Positions 43,465 through 51,184 of a stretch of 64,000 nucleotides of DNA are shown here, piece by piece. The translations under genes and the position numbers were made by a program. The notes below the pieces were generated by a model, which made no database searches, had not been told where the DNA came from, and saw nothing but the letters and a program-made list of their open reading frames with translations. Source of the DNA: Candidatus Copromonas faecavium (nom. illeg.) (lineage in GTDB: Bacteria > Bacillota > Clostridia > Lachnospirales > Lachnospiraceae). Numbering within the stretch: the first letter of the stretch is position 1; the number at the start of each line of letters is the position of its first letter. The stretch lies in the NCBI GenBank assembly GCA_018712915.1, contig DVGC01000007.1:31903-95902 (forward strand). The letters run 5' to 3'.

Positions 43465-44760
43465 ATGAAAATAGAAGCAGGACAAACGGGAATTTTTGAT
43501 TTGGAACTGAAACAGAAACTGTTCAGGGAGCTGGAGCCCCGGCTGCAGGAACTGGACAGAACAAAAATTTATGATATTTCTCTGTTTTTTGATGAAAGTT
43601 CCATTCATGATTCCGAGAAAATAAAAGAATTTCCGCTTCCGGAGGACAAAAGACCGGAGCGGTTTCAAAAAATGGCCATGTCTGAAAAGGATAAGCTGTA
43701 TGAAATCTTATCCTGCCAGCTTTCTGCCACCGGCGATCTTCTGGAAGAGCAGGGGCTGATGTTAAATGGCTGCAGCATAATCGGAGTATACCTTGAGGAC
43801 ACAAAGAGTGTTGAGCTGGAACTGAAGTGCAAGGACAGGCCGGTGCCGGACTGGGACGTGGGAAAGAGGGGGAGGAAGGGCCAAAAGACGCAGCAGGAAA
43901 AGCCGATGAAAATATATTCTATCATGCCAAGTCTGGCCGGTTTTGGCCGGAATCTGATGGAGCTTGCAAAACGAAGGAGAGAAGGACTGGTTCGGGCGTT
44001 TGGAAGCGAGACGCTGCTTTCTCAGTATGAAGAGTTCCTTGGCCCGGAGCGGCTTTTGGCCATTTATGAGGAGTTTCGGAAAGAATATGGTGATATCAGC
44101 TTTGAGCTGGCGTCGGATACGCCAGCTCTCAGGAAGAGGTTTCTGGCATGGGTAAAGGAAGAAGCCAGGAAGGAAGAAGCCGGAAAGGAAAGGGACGGGA
44201 GGAAAGAGGCTGGAAGGGAAGAGACCGGGAAACAAGAGGTCGGGAAAGCAGGAATCAGGAAGGGAGGAAGCGGGAAAGAAGAAGCCGGAAAGGCAGGCAT
44301 CAGAAAAGAAGGTGCAGAATCGGAACGAGAGGACGGGACCGGAACTGGTGCGGGAGCGGGGAGAGGGACTGCAGGCGATACGGAGAAACCACTTGCTTCT
44401 TTGTGTACTTTCCCGGTTTATAAGCGGAAAAAATCCGGAGAGCGGGGGAAACAGAGAGCAGGTCAGATAGAGCTTGTAACAGATGGAAACCTGGTGAAAA
44501 TCCATTGCCTGCTTACCGGGCGGCAGCAGATACCGGATTTGGAATTCTCTGATTTAATCTGCTGCGGGAAAGACGCCAGAGGAAATGGAGAGCTTCTGAC
44601 CATGTTAAAAAAACTGACGGAAAAAGCCAATACCAGGCTGACGGAGGCCGGACTGATTCTGGATGACTCCGCTATAAGTCAGGTTCTTTCCTTTATGGAT
44701 CTGAAAGGAGCCCTCAGGAAAATACGCCGCGATCAGGTCCTTTCGGAGGAGAGCCGTTAA
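43465..44760 (+). CDS. Hypothetical protein with a pentapeptide-repeat linker
   Basis: A 431-aa protein that I do not recognise. Residues 1-230 form an alpha/beta region (DLELKQKLFRELEPRLQELD, YDISLFFDESSIHDSEKIKE; an internal PMKIYSIMPSLAGFGRN). Residues 236-285 are about ten pentamers of the form K/R-x-x-x-G, such as KEEAG, KERDG, RKEAG and REETG, and a Gly-rich spacer to about 305. Residues 310-431 are a second ordered part with LVKIHCLLTGRQQIPDLEFS. It is very rich in Lys and Glu. No signal peptide or TM helix. ATG 43465 is preceded by GGGGGAATGACGA. Monocistronic. The repeat suggests a flexible linker. Confidence 0.65.
   Translation: MKIEAGQTGIFDLELKQKLFRELEPRLQELDRTKIYDISLFFDESSIHDSEKIKEFPLPEDKRPERFQKMAMSEKDKLYEILSCQLSATGDLLEEQGLMLNGCSIIGVYLEDTKSVELELKCKDRPVPDWDVGKRGRKGQKTQQEKPMKIYSIMPSLAGFGRNLMELAKRRREGLVRAFGSETLLSQYEEFLGPERLLAIYEEFRKEYGDISFELASDTPALRKRFLAWVKEEARKEEAGKERDGRKEAGREETGKQEVGKAGIRKGGSGKEEAGKAGIRKEGAESEREDGTGTGAGAGRGTAGDTEKPLASLCTFPVYKRKKSGERGKQRAGQIELVTDGNLVKIHCLLTGRQQIPDLEFSDLICCGKDARGNGELLTMLKKLTEKANTRLTEAGLILDDSAISQVLSFMDLKGALRKIRRDQVLSEESR
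44170..44319 (+). repeat. 15-bp minisatellite encoding K/R-x-x-x-G units
   Basis: About ten degenerate 15-bp units in frame inside the hypothetical gene (residues 236-285). Confidence 0.75.
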
Positions 44761-44835
44761 TAGATCGGGAGAACGTGAAAAGGGGAACATGGTAATTTTG
44801 TCAGAGCTGTTTCGTGATTTTATATGCATTATTGC

Positions 44836-44870
44836 TTGACAATCCTTTGTTTATAGGCAACAATTGTTGC
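44836..44870 (+). promoter_or_regulatory. Promoter and perfect palindrome before the TetR gene
   Basis: TTGACA at 44836-44841, and a perfect 14-bp palindrome GCAACAATTGTTGC at 44857-44870 where the -10 would lie. This is the classical position for a TetR autorepression operator; the -10 itself is poor. Confidence 0.7.
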
Positions 44871-44912
44871 ATAACATGTGTTTTATATTGTGCTAAAAAG
44901 AGGAGAAATGTT

Positions 44913-45521
44913 ATGCCGCCGAAACCGAAAATTTCAAAAGAGATGATTTTAACCACCGTTTTGGATATTACCCGGGAAAACGGCTTTGAAGCGGTCAACG
45001 CAAGGAGTATCGCAGGAAAACTGCAGTGTTCGACACGCCCTATTTTTACATGTTATGGGAATATGGACGAATTGAAAGCGGAGTTTTTGGATTTTGCTTT
45101 TACATATTACAGCCAATATGTGGAGGAGTATAAAACGTCTAAGAATACCGAAGGCCGTCTGCTGTTTCCTCTTTCCTATATTGCGTTTGCAAAAGAGGAA
45201 ACGAATTTGTTTCGTCTGCTGTTTATAAACGACATGGATTTGGATATGTCGGAAGCAAACGACTTTTATAAGGAACTTGGCAACGAAGAAAAAGCAAAGT
45301 CTTTTTCCCATATGATTGGCATAGAGCCGGAACGGGGGAAAGGAATATTTTTGGACTTGTTTCTTTATTCGCACGGGATTGCTGTTCTGACGGCAACTGG
45401 AAAGCTGTCATTTGACAGCTGCACTTTAGAAAAAATGCTGCAAAACTTTTTGTCCGCATATGTGAAAGAGGAGAAAGAAGAGGCAGGGATATCCTATGGA
45501 AACCAATCAGTATCTGAATGA
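44913..45521 (+). CDS. TetR/AcrR family transcriptional regulator
   Basis: A 202-aa regulator. The N-terminal TetR HTH is ILTTVLDITRENGFEAVNAR, SIAGKLQCSTRPIFTCYGNM (about 11-55). The C-terminal ligand domain is helical, with FAKEETNLFRLLFINDMDLD. ATG 44913 follows AGAGGAG; the frame extends to 44814 upstream, but this lies over the promoter and palindrome. It overlaps the methyltransferase gene by 26 nt, so the two are coupled. The ligand is unknown. Base composition of this two-gene unit looks somewhat more AT-rich than the neighbours, so acquisition by transfer is possible but not shown. Confidence 0.9.
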   Translation: MPPKPKISKEMILTTVLDITRENGFEAVNARSIAGKLQCSTRPIFTCYGNMDELKAEFLDFAFTYYSQYVEEYKTSKNTEGRLLFPLSYIAFAKEETNLFRLLFINDMDLDMSEANDFYKELGNEEKAKSFSHMIGIEPERGKGIFLDLFLYSHGIAVLTATGKLSFDSCTLEKMLQNFLSAYVKEEKEEAGISYGNQSVSE

Positions 45522-46287
45522 TTTTTATCAGGCTTATGACGAAGACAGCCGCCTTAAATCGAAGCATGGTTCAGTCGAGTTTCTGACTACTATGCGCTAT
45601 GTGGAACGGTATTTAAAGCCCGGGGACCGTGTTCTTGAAATCGGAGCCGGAACAGGGCGGTATTCTCACGCCCTGGCGCGCCGCGGCCATGCGGTTGACG
45701 CAGTAGAACTTGTGGAGCACAATATTGAGATTTTCCGAAAAAATACACATTCCGACGAACGGATTACGATTTCCAAAGGCAATGCCCTGAATCTGTCTGC
45801 TTTTTTGGATCAGCAATATGATGTGACGCTTCTGCTCGGCCCTCTCTATCATCTTTATACAAAGGAAGATAAACGGCAGGCCATACGGGAAGCAATCCGT
45901 GTTACCAGAAAGGGCGGCGTTATCTTTGCTGCTTATGTGATTTCAGACGGCTGCCTCATCGACGAGGGTTTCAACCGAAAGAATGTTGATGTCGCAGAGT
46001 ATGTGCGGACAGGACTTCTGGATGCTGAAACCTTTGCTACAAAATCTGAGCCAAAAGATTTATTTGAGCTTGTGCGAAAGGAAGACGTTGACGAAATCAT
46101 GTCAGCGTTTTCGGTGAAAAGACTGCACTATGTGGCTTCTGACGGCTGCGCTCTGCTGCTTCGGGAAGCGATTGACGCGATGGACGAGGAGACCTTCCGT
46201 TTATATTTGAAGTATCACTTTGCCACTTGTGAACGCGGGGACTTGGTGGGGATTACAAGTCATGCGCTCGATATTTTCCGGAAATAA
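45496..46287 (+). CDS. Class I SAM-dependent methyltransferase
   Basis: A 263-aa methyltransferase with motif I VLEIGAGTGRYSHALARRGH (near residues 48-67), an acidic ribose-binding residue in VDAVELVEHNIE, motif II/III DVTLLLGPLYHLYTKEDKR and a VTRKGGVIFAAYV post-motif. It resembles small-molecule methyltransferases (ubiE/COQ5-like fold) but no substrate is evident. ATG 45496 lies inside the TetR gene and follows GAGGCAGGGATATCCT. TetR-regulated methyltransferases can be linked to resistance or detoxification; this is inference. The last third (IMSAFSVKRLHYVASDGCAL) is typical of the group. Confidence 0.88.
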   Translation: METNQYLNDFYQAYDEDSRLKSKHGSVEFLTTMRYVERYLKPGDRVLEIGAGTGRYSHALARRGHAVDAVELVEHNIEIFRKNTHSDERITISKGNALNLSAFLDQQYDVTLLLGPLYHLYTKEDKRQAIREAIRVTRKGGVIFAAYVISDGCLIDEGFNRKNVDVAEYVRTGLLDAETFATKSEPKDLFELVRKEDVDEIMSAFSVKRLHYVASDGCALLLREAIDAMDEETFRLYLKYHFATCERGDLVGITSHALDIFRK

Positions 46288-46307
46288 TCATTTGGCTTAT
46301 CCCGCAC

Positions 46308-46350
46308 GAAAAACCCGATAAGAGGATGGTTGTCCCCCTACCGGGTTTTC
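46308..46350 (+). terminator. Terminator of the TetR/methyltransferase unit
   Basis: GAAAAACCCG (46308-46317) and CGGGTTTTC (46342-46350) form the stem; the T-run is part of the second arm. Confidence 0.75.
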
Positions 46351-46363
46351 ATATGTCTGTCGA

Positions 46364-46569
46364 ACTCGTTCCTAAAGAATGTAAGGTTAACATTCAGTCG
46401 ACGATATTCATTTCTTAAGGATGTAAGCCGGCATCCAGTCGATGACATTCATTTTTTAAGAATGCAAGCCGGCATCCGGCCGACGACATTCATTTCTTAA
46501 GGATGTAAACTGGCATCCAGTCGACGACATTCATTTTTTAAGGATGTAAGCTGGCATCCGGCCGACGGC
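46364..46569 (+). repeat. 41-bp tandem repeat array with conserved internal dyad
   Basis: About five head-to-tail units (phase points 46365, 46406, 46447, 46488, 46529; the first unit is 42 bp). Units read ATTCATTT(C/T)TTAAGGATGT, then AAGCCGGCATCC and a GTCGACGAC-like end. Each has a short dyad GGATG-N8-CATCC; the most divergent copy keeps pairing as GAATGT-N7-ACATTC. No spacers, so not CRISPR. It lies between convergent genes, within the only gap of 344 bp here. Confidence 0.88.
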
Positions 46570-46631
46570 CTCCCTTCTTTATAGAAGGAAAATGGAAATT
46601 CGCCTGTCGGCAGAAGGCCGGCGTTGGATTC

Positions 46632-48263
46632 TTAGAGCGAACGCTCTGCGCTCTGATAGACCTGTTTTCCGCCGAGATAGGCAGCCAGAACAGGGATATC
46701 TTTTAATGCTTTTTCAGATACTTCAAAGGGATTTTCCCCAAGAATCACAAAATCCGCCAGCATGCCGGGTAAAATCTGCCCCTTCTTTTCTTCATCGAAG
46801 CTGGCATAGGCAGAAGCTTTGGTATAGCTGTCCAGTGCTTCCTGAACGGTAAATGCCTCTTCCGGAAGGTAAGGCCCCAGATCTCCATCCAGATTTTTTC
46901 TGGTAACGGCACACTGGATACCGGCCATCACATCGGGAAGCTCCACCGGGCAGTCAGAACCGTTGCTGACAGAAACGCCGTTTTTCATTAATGTTTTCCA
47001 GTGGTAACTGGTGGATGCCAGCTTGGCGCCGGCTCTTGCTTCGACGATTCGGATATCATAATCCAGGAAAATGCTCTGGGCATAAACATGCAGATTCAGC
47101 TTTCTAATGCGCTCCAGCTGATCCGGACGGGTAATCTGGCAATGAACAATTCCGTGGCGGTGGTCCGTTCTGGGATGTTCGTTTAATGCCTTTTCATAGG
47201 CATTGAGAACCCGATCCAGGCAGGCATCTCCGATGGCATGAACGGCAACCTGCATCTGCTGGCTGTTGGCATAGCCAATCATTTCGTCCAGGGTTTCCTG
47301 GCTGAAAACAGGAAGGCCGCAGGTGGAAGGCTCATCCGCATATGGCTGGCTTAAAAAAGCCGTCCGGGAGCCTAAAGCGCCGTCTCCCATCATTTTCAGA
47401 GGTCCGATTCGGAAGCGATCGGTCCCGACGCCTGTGTTGCAGCCGCTTTCCACAAATTCTTTTAAATGCTCCAGGCTGGTAAAATTGCTCTGTTCATAGA
47501 CCCGCACCGTAAGAGCACCTTCGGCCTCCAGCTCCTTGTATGCTTCGTTGACCAAAGACCAGGGAACGTTTTTGAACACCTGGTAATCGTCTGTCTGACA
47601 GCTGGTGATTCCGTAGGAGTTGAGCTCCCTGATGGCCGTTATCAGCATGTCTTTTAACTGCTCTTTGCCTGGGGCGGGAATGGCCTGATAAATTAAGGAC
47701 ATGGCGTTGTCGAAAAAACGCCCGTCCGGTTCGCCGTTTTCCATTCCGATTTTTCCGCCGTCGGGCTGAGGCGTCTGGCCGTCGATTCCTGCTGCTTCCA
47801 GGGCTTTTGTGTTGACCACGAGACAGTGTCCGCAGGCCCGGATGGCGCAGACCGGAGTGTCTGTGGAAACCTGATCCAGATCATGGCGGTTTGGCATCCG
47901 GTCCACGTCCGTAAAATAATCCTGGTTCCAGCCCCGGCCGATGATCCAGGTGCCGCCTTTGGGAGGATGCTCTTTTTTAAAGGAAAGAAAGCATTCCAGA
48001 AAATCCTGAAGGCTTTTTGTATGCTCTGACAGACGCGCGGCATGAAGAGCATTTCCGAAATTCAGCAGGTGCATGTGGCTGTCATGGAAGCCGCTGCAGA
48101 CAAATTGTCCTTTTAAATCAACCAGACAGTCCCCGTCTTTTGCCAGTGCCTTTGCCTCGGCATTGCTTCCGGAAAAAACGAAGCGGCCGTTTTCTTCAGC
48201 AAAGGCCTGTGCCAAGGGAAGCTTCCCGGTATAAACAGCACCGTTAAAATAAATGGTTTTCAT
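46632..48263 (-). CDS. YtcJ-like metal-dependent amidohydrolase
   Basis: A 543-aa enzyme of the amidohydrolase superfamily, YtcJ/NfdA-like type 3. FVCSGFHDSHMHLLNFGNAL (near residues 56-75) supplies the HxH metal ligands; a later His lies in VAVHAIGDACLDRVL and RHGIVHCQITRPDQL, and the terminal Asp in SNGSDCPVELPDVMAGIQ. The family hydrolyses C-N bonds such as N-substituted formamides; the substrate is unknown. ATG complement of 48261-48263 follows CAGGAGG; the frame is open to 48428 but the added segment is hydrophobic and unconserved. It reads toward the tandem repeat array. Monocistronic. Confidence 0.9.
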   Translation of the reverse strand: MKTIYFNGAVYTGKLPLAQAFAEENGRFVFSGSNAEAKALAKDGDCLVDLKGQFVCSGFHDSHMHLLNFGNALHAARLSEHTKSLQDFLECFLSFKKEHPPKGGTWIIGRGWNQDYFTDVDRMPNRHDLDQVSTDTPVCAIRACGHCLVVNTKALEAAGIDGQTPQPDGGKIGMENGEPDGRFFDNAMSLIYQAIPAPGKEQLKDMLITAIRELNSYGITSCQTDDYQVFKNVPWSLVNEAYKELEAEGALTVRVYEQSNFTSLEHLKEFVESGCNTGVGTDRFRIGPLKMMGDGALGSRTAFLSQPYADEPSTCGLPVFSQETLDEMIGYANSQQMQVAVHAIGDACLDRVLNAYEKALNEHPRTDHRHGIVHCQITRPDQLERIRKLNLHVYAQSIFLDYDIRIVEARAGAKLASTSYHWKTLMKNGVSVSNGSDCPVELPDVMAGIQCAVTRKNLDGDLGPYLPEEAFTVQEALDSYTKASAYASFDEEKKGQILPGMLADFVILGENPFEVSEKALKDIPVLAAYLGGKQVYQSAERSL

Positions 48264-48705
48264 TCGATTTCCTCCTGGTTCTTCATCTGAAGGTATTTCT
48301 TCTATTTTAACATATCCTGTATGGATCTGCCACCGGTTTTGCAAAGACTGCATAAGCGGAGGAAAGCGGCCAAGTGGGAGAAAAACGCAAAAAATGACAT
48401 AAAAAAAGTTGACATAAATGTTAAACATGGGTGAATCGGGGAAAAAGTGGGGGAATAATATTTAACAAAATTGTAACATATGCCGGAAAGGGGAATGGAC
48501 ATATTATATAAAAATATCAAACAAAATAGCGATATTATTATATATAACAGATAAAATTATTAAGAATTATTAAAAAATGTTTTAGTGTTTATGACAAAAA
48601 GAAGTAAAAGTTATTGACTTTTTTGCATGACGCCTTCTATAATCACAGTCACCACCGGGAGGTGGAACTTTTAACCGGTGACAGAACGGAGAAAGAAGGT
48701 GTTCT
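48264..48705. other. 442-bp AT-rich divergent region
   Basis: AT-rich (especially 48440-48600) between the divergent YtcJ-like and SleB-like genes. It holds the promoter at 48614-48643 and a small CACC/GGTG hairpin near 48651-48664. No coding region or RNA was recognised. Confidence 0.6.
48614..48643 (+). promoter_or_regulatory. Promoter of the SleB-like gene
   Basis: TTGACT (48614-48619), 18-bp spacer, TATAAT (48638-48643). Start near 48650, a short leader of 56 nt. Confidence 0.7.
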
Positions 48706-49722
48706 ATGGATTCATGGAATTCAATTCTTCAGCGGATTCTTCACATGGCAGATGTGTTGTCTGCATACATGACAAAAGCGGACCTTGCGATTCGGCGCAG
48801 AGCCGCTGCCGCGTTGTCAGCCATCGCCATGACGACAGTGCTCCTGGTGTCTGGCGAGGTCCCCATGGGAGAAATGAACGGTCTGGTGGCTTTTGCGGAA
48901 ACGCAGACGCCGGACGGGGAGAAATCCGCGCTGAAGAATGCGAATGATGCTGTTTCGGAAGAAACAGATGATACCAATGAAGATCCTGCGACAAACATAG
49001 ATCAAACAGCGAAAAACCAGGCTCAGGAGGAGACGGCTCAGCTTACTGCGGCTGCGGAAGCAGCAGATGAAGAAGAGCCGGCTTTGGGGATTGTTCCAGT
49101 GGAAGGGCTGGAGGAAGAGCCTGGTGCTAAGACGGATGCCGTGCCCACGGTGAAAGCGGCTTCGTACAACGGGACTGGTTCAGGACAGACCGGGAAGAAA
49201 ACGGGAACGGCAGAAAGCAGTACAGAAGAGCAGGACGGAGAGGCAGAGGCCGAATCCGGAAATTCTGCAGCCAAAGACGAACAGGGGGCGGAAGAGGAGC
49301 CGGCGGAAGAAATTGAATCGGAACCAGAAGCTGCGGAAGCGTTTTCTTCTTATTCGCCGGAAGACTACCGTGTGCTGCTGCGGATTGTGCAGGCAGAAGC
49401 CGGAGGCTGTGATATCAAAGGAAAAATTCTGGTGGCCAATGTGATTCTAAACCGTGTGGCCAGTGAAGAATTTCCGGATACGATTACGGAAGTGGTCTAT
49501 GAGAAACGGCAGTTTTCCCCCGTCAGTGACGGCTCCATCAACCGCTGCCAGGTGGCGGAGGAAACGGTGGAGGCAGTGGACAGGGCGTTATCCGGAGAGG
49601 ATTATTCCCAGGGAGCGCTGTATTTTATGAACCGGAGCGCGTCCTCCGGCAGCAACGTGAGATGGTTTGACAATCATCTGGACTTCCTGTTCCGCCACGG
49701 AAGCCATGAGTTTTTTAAGTAG
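48706..49722 (+). CDS. SleB/CwlJ-like cell wall hydrolase
   Basis: A 338-aa exported enzyme. The N-terminus is an internal signal-anchor or signal peptide near residues 26-52 (ALSAIAMTTVLLVSGEVP). A Glu/Ala-rich linker (about 60-210) follows. The C-terminal Hydrolase_2 domain starts near 216: SPEDYRVLLRIVQAEAGGCD, NVILNRVASEEFP, VVYEKRQFSPVSDGSINRC, and ALYFMNR. The Glu in QAEAGG is the probable catalytic acid of this muramidase/transglycosylase-type fold. SleB/CwlJ-type enzymes lyse the spore cortex, but such long acidic linkers occur also in vegetative lytic enzymes. ATG 48706 follows GAAGGTG. Sigma-A-type promoter, so expression in vegetative cells is likely. Confidence 0.85.
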   Translation: MDSWNSILQRILHMADVLSAYMTKADLAIRRRAAAALSAIAMTTVLLVSGEVPMGEMNGLVAFAETQTPDGEKSALKNANDAVSEETDDTNEDPATNIDQTAKNQAQEETAQLTAAAEAADEEEPALGIVPVEGLEEEPGAKTDAVPTVKAASYNGTGSGQTGKKTGTAESSTEEQDGEAEAESGNSAAKDEQGAEEEPAEEIESEPEAAEAFSSYSPEDYRVLLRIVQAEAGGCDIKGKILVANVILNRVASEEFPDTITEVVYEKRQFSPVSDGSINRCQVAEETVEAVDRALSGEDYSQGALYFMNRSASSGSNVRWFDNHLDFLFRHGSHEFFK

Positions 49723-49858
49723 GCGTTTTCAACGGACTTTTTTCAGGGGGCTTTTCTGAAAGAATGATTTGACATTTTTTCCACAAAATGGGATAATAAA
49801 ATCTGGTGACTGGAAAATAAAAAAATTTCTTTTGTTTTTTTGACAGCAGAGGTGTTTA

Positions 49859-50515
49859 GTGGAAAAGAAGTATATTTTTTTTGATTTGGACGGAACGCTT
49901 ACAGACTCCAAGCCGGGAATTACCCGAGCGGTTCAGTATGCTTTGCGGCATTATGGAATCGATGAGGAGGATTTGGAGAAGCTCCAGCCTTTTGTAGGGC
50001 CTCCGCTACATGAAAGCTTCCAGGAATACTATCATTTTTCTGAAAAAGATTCTCATGAGGCAGTTCATGTGTTTCGGGAATACTATAATGACAAAGGCTG
50101 GGCGCAGAACGAACCCTATGCCGGTGTGGAGGAAATGCTGGCAGATCTGAAGAAATGCGGAAAGATTTTGATTGTGGCGACATCCAAGCCGGAGCAGATG
50201 GCCAGAAAGATTCTGAAGCATTTTAATCTGACCAAATATTTTCTGTTCATCGGCGGAGCGGATGATGACAGCACCCGTGTACACAAAGACGATGTGATCC
50301 GGTATGTGATGGAGTGCTGCCGGATTGAGGATCAGAAGGATTCCATCGTCATGGCAGGCGATCGCAGGCATGACATTCAGGGAGCCCACAAGGCGGGGAT
50401 TCCGGCGGCCGGTGTGCTTTATGGTTATGGCAGCCGTCAGGAGCTTACGGAAGCGGGAGCTGACTGGATTGCCGGTACTGTCCAGGAATTAAATAACCTG
50501 TTAAAGACCCTGTAG
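49859..50515 (+). CDS. HAD family phosphatase (phosphoglycolate phosphatase-like)
   Basis: A 218-aa HAD enzyme, subfamily IA. Motif I FFDLDGTLTDS (residues 7-17), motif II VATSKPEQ, motif III Lys in ARKILKHFNLTKYF, and motif IV AGDRRHDIQGAHKAGIPAAG. A Gph/YieH-like alpha-helical cap covers 20-85. GTG 49859 is the start (AGAGGTG SD-like region); an ATG is not available near the conserved N-terminus. The family dephosphorylates small phosphates such as phosphoglycolate or sugar phosphates; the substrate is open. Monocistronic, with a terminator at 50520-50569. Confidence 0.92.
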   Translation: MEKKYIFFDLDGTLTDSKPGITRAVQYALRHYGIDEEDLEKLQPFVGPPLHESFQEYYHFSEKDSHEAVHVFREYYNDKGWAQNEPYAGVEEMLADLKKCGKILIVATSKPEQMARKILKHFNLTKYFLFIGGADDDSTRVHKDDVIRYVMECCRIEDQKDSIVMAGDRRHDIQGAHKAGIPAAGVLYGYGSRQELTEAGADWIAGTVQELNNLLKTL

Positions 50516-50519
50516 CTAT

Positions 50520-50572
50520 CTGCAGTCCCGGTTTCTCTGATTTGCAGAGTTTCCGGGACTGCAGTTGTTTTT
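50520..50572 (+). terminator. HAD gene terminator
   Basis: Perfect 12-bp stem CTGCAGTCCCGG (50520-50531) / CCGGGACTGCAG (50553-50564), followed by TTGTTTTTG. Confidence 0.88.
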
Positions 50573-50677
50573 GTAAGTCTCTTTCGGACGGCGCAAGAAT
50601 GTCCCCGGTGCTTTCTGCATAGAATGGAAACGTGAAGAGAAGGCAGCGGAACGAACGGATAAACCGGGAGAAAATGC

Positions 50678-50824
50678 ATGCACCGGCAGATGAGAGTGAG
50701 CCAAGACGGAGCGTATGCGCCGGCAGATGAGAGTGAGCCGGGCTGAAGTGCATGTATCGGCAAATGTGAGTGAACCAAGACGGAGCGCATGCACTGGTAT
50801 GCGAGCGTGGGCCGGGAGAAAAGC
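50678..50824 (+). repeat. 37-bp tandem repeats (about four units)
   Basis: Units begin at 50678, 50715, 50752 and 50789, each ATGCA/G-CCGGCAGATGAGAG-like and alternating between GAGCCAAGACGGAGCG and GAGCCGGGCTGAAGTG halves. The last is degenerate. The period is not a multiple of 3, so it does not encode a repeat protein. Confidence 0.85.
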
Positions 50825-50896
50825 TGTGCTGACGGAGGCGGGTGAGGCAATCCATGTATGCTGGCATATGAGGGAATGCAAGGAAACAAATGGCGC

Positions 50897-50925
50897 TTGC
50901 AAATTCTCTATGTATGGGTTATAAT
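50897..50925 (+). promoter_or_regulatory. Promoter of the probable 6S RNA
   Basis: TTGCAA (50897-50902), 17-bp spacer, TATAAT (50920-50925). Start near 50932. Confidence 0.8.
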
Positions 50926-50931
50926 AGGGCA

Positions 50932-51160
50932 TATCAAAAAGGGTTGCAATTCCTGGAATGCTCGACACTCCTGTTTATTTTGAACCTACATTTTGACATA
51001 CGGGATTCCTATATTTTTAAGCGGATGTCAGGCCTCCTTCGAGTGGAAGGCAGATGCTTAAGTGCGGTTGCCCACCTAGCGTTGCTAGGCGTCAATTATC
51101 CAGGAACCGGCATTTTGGGATTGCAAAAGATAAAAGCAGCGAGAAATCGCTGCTTTCTTT
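50932..51160 (+). ncRNA. ssrS: Probable 6S RNA
   Basis: A stable-RNA gene with promoter (50897-50925) and terminator (51133-51160), no ORF of note. The ends form a long closing stem: TTGCAATTCC (50944-50953) and GGAATGC (50955-50961) pair with GCATTTT (51110-51116) and GGGATTGCAA (51117-51126), 17 bp with one bulge and some G-U pairs. Inside lie TTGAACCTACATTTTGA and hairpins CCTTC..GGAAGG and CCTAGC-gtt-GCTAGG. The size (about 185-195 nt between stem ends) and the long rod-like shape fit 6S RNA, the RNA polymerase decoy, and the sequence looks like 6S copies I recall from clostridia. Identity as 6S is inference; existence of an RNA is well supported. Confidence 0.68.
51133..51160 (+). terminator. 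Terminator of the probable 6S RNA
   Basis: AAAGCAGCGA-GAAA-TCGCTGCTTT, a perfect 10-bp stem with a GNRA tetraloop, then CTTTTC. It sits only 25 bp before the next ATG. Confidence 0.88.
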
Positions 51161-51184
51161 TCACGAATTGAGAAAAGAGGGTAT

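Larger units (their letters stand above)
50516..51184. other. 669-bp region with a terminator, 37-bp repeats and a structured RNA
   Basis: Contents in order: terminator (50520-50569), 37-bp tandem repeats (50678-50824), promoter (50897-50925), probable 6S RNA (50932-51160 with its terminator). Each is listed separately. The minus-strand open frames across it are repeat artefacts. Confidence 0.75.

Noticed and set aside
46364..46569. CRISPR array
   Set aside because: The units are adjacent copies of the whole 41 bp without unique spacers, and no cas gene lies nearby.
50678..50824. CRISPR array or repeat protein
   Set aside because: No spacers are present and the 37-bp period shifts frame, so the long minus-strand open frames here are repeat artefacts.
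50932..51160. SRP RNA, tmRNA or RNase P RNA
   Set aside because: The conserved core sequences of these RNAs are absent; a long closing stem and the size favour 6S.
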